Shown here: positions 14,665 to 22,715 of the stretch, one piece after another
Position numbering within the stretch: the stretch's first letter is position 1
How the letters are laid out: every line of letters begins with the position of its first letter
Source of the DNA: an uncultured Ruminococcus sp.
GTDB taxonomy: Bacteria; Bacillota; Clostridia; Oscillospirales; Ruminococcaceae
Length of the DNA: 22,715 nucleotides
NCBI GenBank assembly: GCA_910577575.1
Contig: CAJTOG010000027.1
Span: forward strand, 1 to 22,715
Direction: 5' to 3'
Translations under genes and position numbers: made by a program
The notes under the pieces: model-generated
Database searches by the model: none
What the model saw: the letters and a program-made list of their open reading frames with translations, nothing else
Told to the model about the DNA's origin: nothing

Positions 14665-15852
14665 ATGAAACGTAAGGACAAAGGAAGGAAAATTTACAAG
14701 ACAAAAGAAAAAAATTACTATGACAAAAGTCCGGTTGTAAAATTCATGTCAAATCTTCTGACGGTTTTACTTATCGGTGGAATAGGTTTTATAGGATATA
14801 GTGTTGCAGGTCCTATGATTGATTTCAGTCAGCATAAAGGTGATGAACCAGTAGAGCCGTCAACTTATGAACCTGTGGAAACCACTGAAGCAAGTGAAAC
14901 TTCTGATATTGATACTGAAGCTACATCTGAAAGTAAGACAAAAAATGAAATCGGTTATACTGCTGCTGTTATTGATGAAGAGGATATGACAAGTCTTAAA
15001 ACATTACAGGCAGCACTTGAGGCAGTACCGAAAAATAAGGGAATAGAATATGTTGAAATACCCCTGAAAGCTACCGGCGGTGAAATCTGTTATGCAAGTA
15101 AAGTGGATAAAGCCGAGAAAGCGGAAGCTGTCAAGTCTTCACTTACTCTTGAACAGATTACAGAATCCGTAAAAAAAAGCGGATTCAAGCCCGCAGCAAC
15201 AGTAAGTACTTTTCAGGATAATATACTGCCGGTTAAATTTCCGGAAACGAGCTACTGGACTGTAAGCGATAATAAAATATGGTTTGACAAAAATGAAAAG
15301 CCATGGACTGCTCCCTATTCTCAGGACGCTCTCGATTATATTTTAGAAATTATTTCTGAAATTTTCTCTTCAGGATTTGACAAAATCATATGTTCGGATT
15401 TTACATATCCTGAATTCAGCGAAAGAGATTTGGAAAACCTTGAAGAACGTCTCAGTCAGAGTGACAGATTCATGTCATTGACTTCTGCGGCAAATCTGTT
15501 TTATGATGTAATTATTTCAAACGGAGCGTCAATGTTTATAGAGGTTTCAGCTACTGATATTTTAAGCGGAAATGCAGAAATATTACAGCCGATGATTCTT
15601 TCAGCCGACAATATTATTCTTAATATTAACCTTGATGAATTAAGCCGGGGAGTTTCTGCTGAACATACTTTCTATGAGTTTAAAGGCAGTTCCAGTGAAA
15701 AAACAGATAAATGTCTCGGATTTGTTTCCGATAAGCTTTCGGATTTTAATGTATCGGTAAGAATTTCCGGAGAATCGCTTACAACAGAAGAACTTCTCAA
15801 TGCCAAAGAAGTTATAGCTGATTATGGATATAATTCTTTTGTCATAGGCTGA
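14665..15852 (+). CDS. Membrane-anchored extracytoplasmic protein with glycoside-hydrolase-like domain
   Basis: The protein has 395 residues. A basic N-terminus (1-20) leads to one membrane segment (about 28-50, LLTVLLIGGIGFIGYSV) without an obvious cleavage site, so it is probably an N-in anchor. A Glu/Thr/Ser-rich linker (58-95) follows. The rest resembles a TIM-barrel putative glycoside hydrolase of the DUF4015 kind: KPWTAPYSQDALDYILEIIS (212-231) followed by GFDKIICSDFTYPEF (237-251) matches the family's N-P-Y...Y...E...GFDEIQxDYxRFP pattern, with D245 at the key acidic position. Activity is unproven, since the pattern is only partly conserved. An AGGA ribosome binding site precedes the ATG. 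It lies 37 bp after the RnfA-like gene and may be a partner of that membrane complex. Confidence 0.6.
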   Translation: MKRKDKGRKIYKTKEKNYYDKSPVVKFMSNLLTVLLIGGIGFIGYSVAGPMIDFSQHKGDEPVEPSTYEPVETTEASETSDIDTEATSESKTKNEIGYTAAVIDEEDMTSLKTLQAALEAVPKNKGIEYVEIPLKATGGEICYASKVDKAEKAEAVKSSLTLEQITESVKKSGFKPAATVSTFQDNILPVKFPETSYWTVSDNKIWFDKNEKPWTAPYSQDALDYILEIISEIFSSGFDKIICSDFTYPEFSERDLENLEERLSQSDRFMSLTSAANLFYDVIISNGASMFIEVSATDILSGNAEILQPMILSADNIILNINLDELSRGVSAEHTFYEFKGSSSEKTDKCLGFVSDKLSDFNVSVRISGESLTTEELLNAKEVIADYGYNSFVIG

Positions 15853-15897
15853 TTGATTAAAATAAATACCGATTATGTTCGGGGAATGGAGAAAATC

Positions 15898-16857
15898 ATG
15901 ACAGATAAATTTAAAGTTTCACTTCAAAAGGTTATAGATGAATTCAAGCTTGAAACAATCTATATCCATAAAGATGCAGAAGAAATAATGATTGATGAAA
16001 CAGAAGTAAACCGTCCGGGATTGCAGCTTATGGGGTTTTATGAATATTTTAATCCTGAACGCATTCAGATTATCGGTAAAGTTGAATTTGCTTATCTTTC
16101 AACTATTGACGAAAAGACAAGACGTGAAAGATTACAGCTTCTTTTTGCACACAAGCTTCCTGCTCTTATTATTACTCGTGAGCTTCCTTATTTTGCTGAA
16201 ATGCTTGAGCTTGCAAGGGAATATGAAGTCCCACTTCTAAGAAGCAAGGAAAGTACTTCCAATTTTATGTCAGGACTTATTGCATTTCTGAATCTTAATC
16301 TTGCTCCGAGGGTTACACGCCACGGAGTACTTATTGAAATCTATGGAGAAGGAGTATTCATCACAGGTGAAAGCGGAGTCGGCAAAAGTGAGACGGCTAT
16401 TGAGCTTGTAAAGCGTGGGCACAGACTTGTTGCGGATGATGCTGTGGAAATCAGAAAAGTATCAAATATAAGTCTTGTCGGAAGTTCGCCTGACAATATA
16501 CGTCATTTTTTGGAACTTCGTGGCATAGGTATTATTAATGCACGTCGTCTGTTTGGTATAGGTGCGGTAAAGATGACAGAAAAAATAGACCTTGTTGTTG
16601 AGTTGGAACAGTGGAATCCCGAAAAGATTTATGACCGGATGGGCGTGGATACAGAATATGTAAGTCTTTTGGGAGTAAAAATTCCGTCTCTTACAATTCC
16701 TGTAAAACCCGGACGAAATCTGGCAGTTATACTTGAAGTTGCTGCTATGAATAACAGACAGAAGAAAATGGGATATAATGCTGCTGCTGAACTTCTTCAT
16801 AGTCTTGGAATGGAATCAGACCCAAAAGAGACAATAAGAAATTATGAGTCATTCTGA
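15898..16857 (+). CDS. hprK: HPr kinase/phosphorylase
   Basis: HprK phosphorylates and dephosphorylates Ser46 of HPr (and Crh), the main signal of carbon catabolite control in Firmicutes. I choose the ATG at 15898 (319 residues): GGAG lies 7 bases upstream and the protein then has the usual length. The upstream TTG (15853) and ATG (15886) lack suitable sites. The N-terminal domain is followed by RHGVLIEIYG (141-150) with H142, the P-loop GESGVGKS (157-164), VADDAVEI with D180 and D181, and the HprK signature LELRGIGIINARRLFG. All catalytic elements are present. It opens the conserved hprK-murB-rapZ-whiA-dnaE run. No ptsH gene is seen in the window. Confidence 0.96.
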   Translation: MTDKFKVSLQKVIDEFKLETIYIHKDAEEIMIDETEVNRPGLQLMGFYEYFNPERIQIIGKVEFAYLSTIDEKTRRERLQLLFAHKLPALIITRELPYFAEMLELAREYEVPLLRSKESTSNFMSGLIAFLNLNLAPRVTRHGVLIEIYGEGVFITGESGVGKSETAIELVKRGHRLVADDAVEIRKVSNISLVGSSPDNIRHFLELRGIGIINARRLFGIGAVKMTEKIDLVVELEQWNPEKIYDRMGVDTEYVSLLGVKIPSLTIPVKPGRNLAVILEVAAMNNRQKKMGYNAAAELLHSLGMESDPKETIRNYESF

Positions 16858-16889
16858 TGACTTGTTGAATTATTTAGGGGGAGAAATTT

Positions 16890-17792
16890 GTGAATATCAG
16901 TGAATTGACTGAATTGTGTAAAAGACTTGATTGTAATATAAAGGAAGAATGTCTGCTTAGTGAGTATATTACTTTCAAATTCGGAGGAGCGTGCCGTGCA
17001 TTGATTGATATAAATTCAGCGGAAGCGGCTTCGGAACTTCTGAAATATATTAAAAAAAACAATATGAAATATGCTGTGCTTGGCAAGGGGAGCAATGTTC
17101 TTGTAAAAGATGAGGGATTTGACGGTATAATTCTGCATTTCGGAAATGATTTTGCAGATATCCGAACAGAAAATTTAACTATAAAAGCTCAAGCAGGTGC
17201 AATGCTTTCAGCAGTATGCAAAAAGGCACAGGAATCCGGGCTTTCAGGTATGGAAAATCTTTTCGGAATACCCGGAACTGTCGGCGGTGCATTATATATG
17301 AATGCAGGAGCATACGGAAGCGAAATGCGTGATGTAGTGAAATCTGCCGAATATATTGATGAAAACGGTAATATACGGACAATATTTGCTGATGATATGA
17401 ATCTTTCATACAGGCACAGCATATTTGCAGAAAGAAAATGCATAATAACATCTGTTGAAATTGAGCTTAAAAAGGGTGAGGCTGGTGAAATAAAATCGGC
17501 AATGCACGAATGTATGCAGAAAAGGGTTTCAAAACAGCCGTTGGAATACCCGAGTGCAGGAAGTACTTTCAAGCGTCCGGAAGGCAGTTATGCTTCACTT
17601 TTGATAGAACAGTGCGGACTTAAAGGATTTGCAGTAGGAGATGCACAGGTAAGCGAGAAACACAGCGGATTTGTTATAAACAAGGGCAGTGCTTCATGCA
17701 GTGATGTTCTGGAACTTTGTGAGAATGTCAGAAATATTGTCAGCAGAAAAACAGGCTATATTCTTGAGCTTGAGCCTGTTGTATTGGAATAA
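16890..17792 (+). CDS. murB: UDP-N-acetylenolpyruvoylglucosamine reductase
   Basis: MurB uses NADPH and FAD to reduce the enolpyruvyl group to give UDP-N-acetylmuramic acid, an early cytoplasmic step of peptidoglycan synthesis. The 300 residues show the FAD-binding LGKGSNVLVKDEGFDG (64-79), GIPGTVGGALYMNAGAYG (126-143), R175 in LSYRHS, catalytic proton donor S225 in SAGSTFKRP, and E295 in the C-terminal ELEPVV. The absence of the E. coli-type tyrosine loop marks a type II enzyme, as expected in Firmicutes. The start is GTG at 16890, with AGGGGGAG about 7 bases upstream. It lies 32 bp after hprK. Confidence 0.97.
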   Translation: MNISELTELCKRLDCNIKEECLLSEYITFKFGGACRALIDINSAEAASELLKYIKKNNMKYAVLGKGSNVLVKDEGFDGIILHFGNDFADIRTENLTIKAQAGAMLSAVCKKAQESGLSGMENLFGIPGTVGGALYMNAGAYGSEMRDVVKSAEYIDENGNIRTIFADDMNLSYRHSIFAERKCIITSVEIELKKGEAGEIKSAMHECMQKRVSKQPLEYPSAGSTFKRPEGSYASLLIEQCGLKGFAVGDAQVSEKHSGFVINKGSASCSDVLELCENVRNIVSRKTGYILELEPVVLE

Positions 17793-17822
17793 TCATTTGT
17801 TTTGACTTTAAGGAGTGATAAA

Positions 17823-18695
17823 ATGGAGCTGTTAATAGTTACAGGAATGTCAGGTTCAGGAAAATCAAGTGTTATGGATGTTATGGAAGATATAGGCTTT
17901 TACTGCATTGATAATATTCCACCGAAACTTATTAATCAGTTTGTCGACCTCTGTCGTAAATCCGAAATGGGTATAAGTAAAATTGCTGTTGCTGTTGATA
18001 TAAGAACCGGTGATATGTTTGCAGAAATATTTCATGCGTGGCAGAAACTGAAAGCGGAAGATGATGTTGAAGTAAAGGTTTTATTTATAGAAGCAAATGA
18101 CGAAGTATTGATTAAAAGATATAAGGAAACAAGGCGTAAACATCCGCTTGACGAAAAATTCAACGGAAATATGCATGAAGCTATAAGATATGAAAGAAAC
18201 AGGCTGTCTCAGTTGAGGGAGATTGCCGATTATTACATAGAAACTTCCCTTTATTCATCTGCACGGCTCAAAGAACAGGTTAAATCCATTTTCCTTGAAA
18301 ACAGCTCTGATTCACTCATAATAAAGGTTATGTCATTTGGCTTCAAATATGGTGTTTCAACAGAAGCAGACCTTGTTTTTGATGTACGATGTCTTCCTAA
18401 TCCATATTATATTGAAGAACTTAGAAAACATACAGGAATTGAAAAATGCGTACAGAATTATGTTATGGATTCTGAACAGTCACAGGAGCTTTTTAAAAAA
18501 ATTACCGGACTTATAGATTTTCTTATTCCACTTTACATACGGGAGGGAAAGAGCCAGCTTGTTATATCGTTCGGTTGTACAGGAGGCAAACATCGTTCAA
18601 TAACCTTTGCAGAGTTAATGTCAGAACATCTTATTAAGAATAATTATAAAGTTCAGAAATATCACAGGGATATAACAAAAGATAAAAAAATTTAA
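17823..18695 (+). CDS. rapZ: RapZ/YvcJ family nucleotide-binding protein
   Basis: This 290-residue P-loop protein is the RapZ/YvcJ family. In E. coli RapZ is an RNase E adaptor that controls the glmS-regulating small RNAs; in Bacillus YvcJ hydrolyses nucleotides and affects competence. The start is the ATG at 17823, with AAGGAG about 7 bases upstream. An in-frame TTG at 17802 lies before that site and is rejected. Motifs are GMSGSGKS (8-15), CIDNIPP (28-34), and the C-terminal family signature ISFGCTGGKHRS (248-259). It sits between murB and whiA, its usual neighbourhood, but the yvcK/glmR gene commonly found next to it is absent here. Confidence 0.96.
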   Translation: MELLIVTGMSGSGKSSVMDVMEDIGFYCIDNIPPKLINQFVDLCRKSEMGISKIAVAVDIRTGDMFAEIFHAWQKLKAEDDVEVKVLFIEANDEVLIKRYKETRRKHPLDEKFNGNMHEAIRYERNRLSQLREIADYYIETSLYSSARLKEQVKSIFLENSSDSLIIKVMSFGFKYGVSTEADLVFDVRCLPNPYYIEELRKHTGIEKCVQNYVMDSEQSQELFKKITGLIDFLIPLYIREGKSQLVISFGCTGGKHRSITFAELMSEHLIKNNYKVQKYHRDITKDKKI

Positions 18696-18725
18696 TCATA
18701 TTCGGAATGAATGAGAGTGATGAAA

Positions 18726-19634
18726 ATGTCGTTTTCAGATGAAGTACGCTGCGAAATATGTACAAACATTACTGACAAGGACAAGCGTTTTGCCTGTCTT
18801 TATGGAATGATTCTTTTTGCTAAAATTCTTGACAGGAACAGAATTTGTTTTCAGAGTAAAAGTAGAATTTCCGCAGAGACTTTTGGAAATCTTTTTAAAA
18901 GAGTTTTTCATGAAGAAATTCATTACAGGGAATCAAAAGCTGCAAATTCAAAGGTTATGTATATATATGACATAAAATCCGATGAACTTATCAATAAAAT
19001 ATTCATGAAATATCACTTTTCAGAAATTGAACGCCATATTGATTCTGAGATAATTTCAACGGGAAGTCTTGGAATATTTACAGCAGGGGTATTTCTTGCA
19101 GGAGGAAGCGTCAATGACCCTGAAAAGGAATATCATCTTGAATTTTCTGCACCGTCCGAATTGCTTGCAAGGGAACTTATAATACTTCTCGGTGATATCG
19201 GCGTTACAGCAGGACAAGCTCTGAGAAGGGGTCAACAGATAGTTTATATAAAGGGCAGTGAATCAATTGAAGATACCCTTACATTTATCGGTGCACAGCA
19301 ATGTACTCTTGATTTGATAAATGTTAAAATTTATAAGGATATACGCAATAAGGCAAACCGCATTGCAAATTGTGACAGTGCAAATATTGACAAACTTGTT
19401 AAAGCGTCAATGAAGCAGATTGATGATATCAGACTGATTTCAGAGGTTCAGGGGCTTGAAAGCCTTTCTTGTGAACTGAGAGAAATTGCTGAAATCCGCC
19501 TTGCAAATACTGATATGAGTTTACGGGATATAGGTGAAAATCTTAAAGAACCTATTAGCCGTTCAGGAGTAAATCATCGGTTCAAAAAAATTGCACGTAT
19601 TGCAGATGATATAAGAAAGGCGAACGGAATATGA
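18726..19634 (+). CDS. whiA: WhiA DNA-binding regulator
   Basis: WhiA pairs an N-terminal LAGLIDADG homing-endonuclease fold, without nuclease activity, with a C-terminal helix-turn-helix. It is a sporulation regulator in actinomycetes and affects cell division and chromosome segregation in Bacillus. The N-terminal fold is seen in FACLYGMILFA and GIFTAGVFLAGGSVNDPEKEYHLEF; the C-terminal helix-turn-helix is in MSLRDIGENLKEPISRSGVNHR. I prefer the ATG at 18726 (302 residues), since the family begins MSFS and GAGAGTGAT lies just upstream. The in-frame ATGs at 18711 and 18720 are possible alternatives. The last bases overlap the dnaE start as ATGA. Confidence 0.95.
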   Translation: MSFSDEVRCEICTNITDKDKRFACLYGMILFAKILDRNRICFQSKSRISAETFGNLFKRVFHEEIHYRESKAANSKVMYIYDIKSDELINKIFMKYHFSEIERHIDSEIISTGSLGIFTAGVFLAGGSVNDPEKEYHLEFSAPSELLARELIILLGDIGVTAGQALRRGQQIVYIKGSESIEDTLTFIGAQQCTLDLINVKIYKDIRNKANRIANCDSANIDKLVKASMKQIDDIRLISEVQGLESLSCELREIAEIRLANTDMSLRDIGENLKEPISRSGVNHRFKKIARIADDIRKANGI

Positions 19635-22600
19635 AAGCAAGTGATTTTGTAAATCTTCATGTGCATACGGAATATAGTCTCTTGGATGGTGCATGTCGGA
19701 TAAAAAATCTTGTTGAAAAGGTAAAAAATCTGGGACAGAAAGCTGTGGCAATAACAGACCATGGGAATATGTACGGAGTGGCTGAATTCTGGAAAGCTGC
19801 ATCCGATGCAGGAATAAAACCGGTTATCGGATGTGAAGTATATGTTGCACCCCGTACACGCTTTGACAAGGAAACAAAAGAAGACCTGCATTCGTTTCAC
19901 CTTATTCTGCTTTGTGAAAATAATGAGGGTTACAGAAATCTTATAAAACTTGTATCATTAGCAAGTATAGAAGGATTTTATAACAGACCGAGAGTTGATA
20001 TTGATTTGCTCAAAAAATATCATAAGGGTCTGATATGCCTTTCTGCCTGTCTTTCAGGTGAAATTGCAAAACTTTTGCTCAATGGACAGTATGAATTTGC
20101 AAAGCAGAAGGTACTTCAGTACCTTGAAATTTTCGGCGATGGAAATTATTTTATTGAAGTACAGAACCATGGTATAAGTGATGAACTCAGGATAATTCCT
20201 CAGCTTTACAGATTATCTAAGGAGACAGGTATACCTCTTGCAGCAACAAATGATTGTCACTATATCAATAAATCAGATTCGGAAATGCAGAATGTTCTGA
20301 TTTGTATACAAACAAGGAACGTTATCGGGCAGGAAAATGGCATGAGTTTTCCGAATGCTGAATTTTATGTTAAATCAGCTGATGAAATGGCAGAGCTTTT
20401 TAAAAATCATGAGGAAGCTGTTACAAATACGGTGCTTATTGCTGAAAGATGCAATGTTGATTTCAGTTTTGACGGAGCTATAAAAATTCCTGAATTCAAG
20501 CCAGATATAATATTTGATGGCATTGATAATAACAGGGACTATTTAAGAAAGCTGAGCTTTGACGGTCTTTATGATAAATATGGAAACAATGTGGATTCTA
20601 AAATTATCCGGCGTCTTGAATATGAGCTTGAAGTAATAAATAATAAGAAGTTTAACGATTATTTTCTTATAGTCTGGGATTTTATCCGATATGCCCGTGA
20701 ACATGATATTCCCGTAGGTCCGGGACGTGGTTCCGGAGCAGGAAGTCTGTGTGCTTATTGCATAGGCATTACAAGCATTGACCCTATAAAATATAATCTT
20801 ATGTTTGAACGCTTTCTTAATCCTGAAAGAATGAGTATGCCTGATTTTGATATTGATTTTTGTATTGAAGGACGGCAGGCTGTCAAGGACTATGTTTCAG
20901 GCAAATACGGAGAGGATAAGGTATGCGAGATAATAGCGTTTGATACAATGAAAGCAAAGATGGCAGTGCGTGATATCGCAAGAGTTATGGGAATGCCATA
21001 CAGTCTCGGAGACAGAATAGCAAAATTTATAGATATAAAACATGATTTAAGCTGGTCATTGAATGAAAACAAGGAACTTTATTCACTTTATCAAACAGAT
21101 GTTCAGGTAAGAAAATTAATTGATTTGGCATTGAAACTGGAGGGAATGCCACGCCATACTTCAATCCATGCTGCAGGAGTTGTAATTTCTGATATTCCCC
21201 TGAGCGATATTGTCCCGCTTCAGAAAAGCAGGGATACTATTATAACGCAGTATACAATGTCTCATCTTGAATCACTCGGTCTTCTTAAAATGGATTTTCT
21301 GGGTTTGCGTAACCTTACTGTTATAAGGGATGCAGTCAATGAAATATGCTGCATTAATCCTAATTTTGACATAAATAATATACCCATAGATGACGGGACT
21401 GTTTATGAAATGCTTTCAAGGGGCGATACTTCCGGAGTTTTTCAGTTTGAAAGTGCAGGAATGACGAAATGGCTTATTGAACTTATGCCTGAGCGGTTGG
21501 AAGACCTGATTGTAATAATATCTCTTTATCGTCCCGGACCTATGAAGTCAATACCATTATATATTAATAATAAGAAAAATCCGCAGAGTATAACTTATTT
21601 TCACCCAAAACTTAAAGAAATTCTGAGTGATACTTATGGCGTTATGGTATATCAGGAACAGGTTATGGAAATATGCCGTAAACTTGCTGGATATTCATAT
21701 AGTCATGCCGATATAGTACGCAGGGCTATGGCAAAGAAAAAACCGGAAGTAATGCTGAAAGAGCGTGAAAGCTTTGTAAATGGAGCTTCTGAAAATGGAG
21801 TATCCGAAAATGTATCAAATAAGATTTTTGATGAAATGGTAAGCTTTGCATCTTATGCATTCAATAAATCTCATGCAGCAGCCTATGCTTATCTTGCATA
21901 TCAGACGGCTTATCTGAAATGCCATTACAGAGGGATTTATATGGCATCACTTATGTCAAGTGTTATGACCGGAGGTACAAGACTTGTTGAATATATTAGT
22001 GATTGCCGCAATGCTGGAGTTGAAGTTGCCTCTCCTCACATAAACAGGAGTGTAAAAAATTTTACTTATTCTAACGGAAAAGTTTATTTTGGTCTGGTTG
22101 GAATAAAAAACGTAGGAACTGGATTTGCTGATATTATAATTCAGGAAAGAAATATAAATGGCAAATTTACAGGGCTTCAAAATTTTTGTGAACGTATCGC
22201 AGGCAAGGAACTGAATAAAAAAGCTGTTGAAAATCTTATCAAATCGGGAGCTTTTGACGGTTTGGGTCTCAACCGAAGACAGATGCTTGAAAATTATGAA
22301 ATATTCATAGATACGGCATCAAAAAGTGAACGAAAGATAATTGAAGGACAACTTAATTTTTTTGGAAATGAAGATAATGAAAGTTCTGGTATAAGTGTTG
22401 CATATAAGCCTGAATATGACAAGAGGAGGCTTTATGCAATGGAAATGGATTCATCAGGAATATATTTGAGCGGAAGTCCGCTGGATGAATATAATTATAT
22501 GAGAGAACTTTTGAAAATGCGGAAAGTCGGCAGTATTATTTCCGATGAAAATTCTGAAAACAATACAGATATAAAACTTCTCTGCATTGTTCAGGATAAA

Positions 22601-22715
22601 AAAATTCATACTTCAAAAAATGGCAGTAAAATGTGTTTTTTAACGCTTGCTGATGAAACCGGTGAACTGGATTCGATAGTTTTTCCTAATTTGTATTCCG
22701 TCACTGTATCAAAGC
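19631..22715 (+). CDS. dnaE: DNA polymerase III subunit alpha, DnaE type, 3'-truncated by window
   Basis: The frame opens at the ATG at 19631, overlaps the whiA stop by four bases, and continues to the window edge (1028 residues visible). The N-terminal PHP domain has HVHTEYSLLDG (H10, H12), ITDHGN (D43, H44), E69, H90, C140 and NDCH (D208, H210). The palm contains GPGRGSGAGS (363-372) and catalytic D405 and D407 in PDFDIDF. Further family motifs are HTSIHAAGVVIS, LKMDFLGLRNLT, SLYRPGPM and AFNKSHAAAYA. The helix-hairpin-helix region and the beginning of the OB-fold follow before the cut. It replicates DNA; in Firmicutes with PolC it usually has the lagging-strand primer-extension role. Whether polC exists here cannot be seen. 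Confidence 0.97.
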   Translation, partial: MKASDFVNLHVHTEYSLLDGACRIKNLVEKVKNLGQKAVAITDHGNMYGVAEFWKAASDAGIKPVIGCEVYVAPRTRFDKETKEDLHSFHLILLCENNEGYRNLIKLVSLASIEGFYNRPRVDIDLLKKYHKGLICLSACLSGEIAKLLLNGQYEFAKQKVLQYLEIFGDGNYFIEVQNHGISDELRIIPQLYRLSKETGIPLAATNDCHYINKSDSEMQNVLICIQTRNVIGQENGMSFPNAEFYVKSADEMAELFKNHEEAVTNTVLIAERCNVDFSFDGAIKIPEFKPDIIFDGIDNNRDYLRKLSFDGLYDKYGNNVDSKIIRRLEYELEVINNKKFNDYFLIVWDFIRYAREHDIPVGPGRGSGAGSLCAYCIGITSIDPIKYNLMFERFLNPERMSMPDFDIDFCIEGRQAVKDYVSGKYGEDKVCEIIAFDTMKAKMAVRDIARVMGMPYSLGDRIAKFIDIKHDLSWSLNENKELYSLYQTDVQVRKLIDLALKLEGMPRHTSIHAAGVVISDIPLSDIVPLQKSRDTIITQYTMSHLESLGLLKMDFLGLRNLTVIRDAVNEICCINPNFDINNIPIDDGTVYEMLSRGDTSGVFQFESAGMTKWLIELMPERLEDLIVIISLYRPGPMKSIPLYINNKKNPQSITYFHPKLKEILSDTYGVMVYQEQVMEICRKLAGYSYSHADIVRRAMAKKKPEVMLKERESFVNGASENGVSENVSNKIFDEMVSFASYAFNKSHAAAYAYLAYQTAYLKCHYRGIYMASLMSSVMTGGTRLVEYISDCRNAGVEVASPHINRSVKNFTYSNGKVYFGLVGIKNVGTGFADIIIQERNINGKFTGLQNFCERIAGKELNKKAVENLIKSGAFDGLGLNRRQMLENYEIFIDTASKSERKIIEGQLNFFGNEDNESSGISVAYKPEYDKRRLYAMEMDSSGIYLSGSPLDEYNYMRELLKMRKVGSIISDENSENNTDIKLLCIVQDKKIHTSKNGSKMCFLTLADETGELDSIVFPNLYSVTVSK

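Noticed and set aside
14941..15840. The anchored protein as an RnfG homologue
   Set aside because: It has no SGAT-type flavinylation motif, and its pattern fits a TIM-barrel hydrolase-like domain better than an FMN-binding domain.
15853..15897. TTG start for hprK at 15853
   Set aside because: It lies directly at the upstream stop codon without a suitable ribosome binding site, and gives 15 residues beyond the normal family N-terminus.
1..22715. CRISPR arrays, tRNA or rRNA genes, insertion sequences, attachment sites
   Set aside because: No regularly spaced repeats, transposase or integrase frames, or RNA gene signatures were seen on either strand.

Overview
The window looks like a chromosomal segment of a low-GC Firmicute in class Clostridia, most likely a Ruminococcus-like member of the Oscillospiraceae. 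I infer this from AT-rich codon use, strong AGGAGG-type ribosome binding sites, a YtrA-type GntR/ABC operon, and the hprK-murB-rapZ-whiA-dnaE gene order. No rRNA, tRNA, CRISPR array, insertion sequence or prophage gene was seen.

Layout. (1) 1-5032, plus strand: the 3' end of a cell-surface polysaccharide cluster. It holds a PaaK/CapK-like adenylate-forming enzyme (cut by the window edge), a VioA-like sugar aminotransferase, an acyltransferase-3 membrane protein, rmlA and rmlB. Together RmlA, RmlB and the aminotransferase could make a dTDP-4-amino-4,6-dideoxyhexose. A bidirectional terminator (5034-5065) separates this cluster from the next. (2) 5091-8570, minus strand: a GntR repressor, ABC ATPase and large permease, with a consensus promoter and a 23-bp palindromic operator at 8592-8614. 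(3) 8571-8990: mostly non-coding, with a small decayed or unrecognised reading frame and two terminators. (4) 8991-11541, minus strand: rpsO and pnp, with notable leader structures in front of both genes. (5) 11542-11863: the divergent promoter region between rpsO and rpe. (6) 11864-22715, plus strand: one long co-directional run without visible internal terminators. Its order is rpe, three Rnf-like integral membrane proteins (RnfD-, RnfE- and RnfA-like), a membrane-anchored glycoside-hydrolase-like protein, hprK, murB, rapZ, whiA and dnaE (cut by the window edge).

The most unusual content is the RnfD/E/A-like trio at 12511-14627. The proteins align by eye with the three membrane-embedded core subunits of the Rnf/Nqr ion-pumping oxidoreductase. 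However, three of the four conserved cysteines for the intramembrane iron-sulfur cluster are serine, the RnfD-like protein lacks the SGAT-type flavinylation motif, and no RnfB, RnfC or RnfG gene is adjacent. The set is retained in frame, with tight spacing and good ribosome binding sites, and is followed by an anchored extracytoplasmic protein. This suggests an Rnf-derived membrane complex that no longer carries electrons through the known cofactors. A second strong structural signal is a 26-bp near-perfect stem in the pnp leader, which parallels the RNase III-dependent pnp autoregulation known from E. coli.
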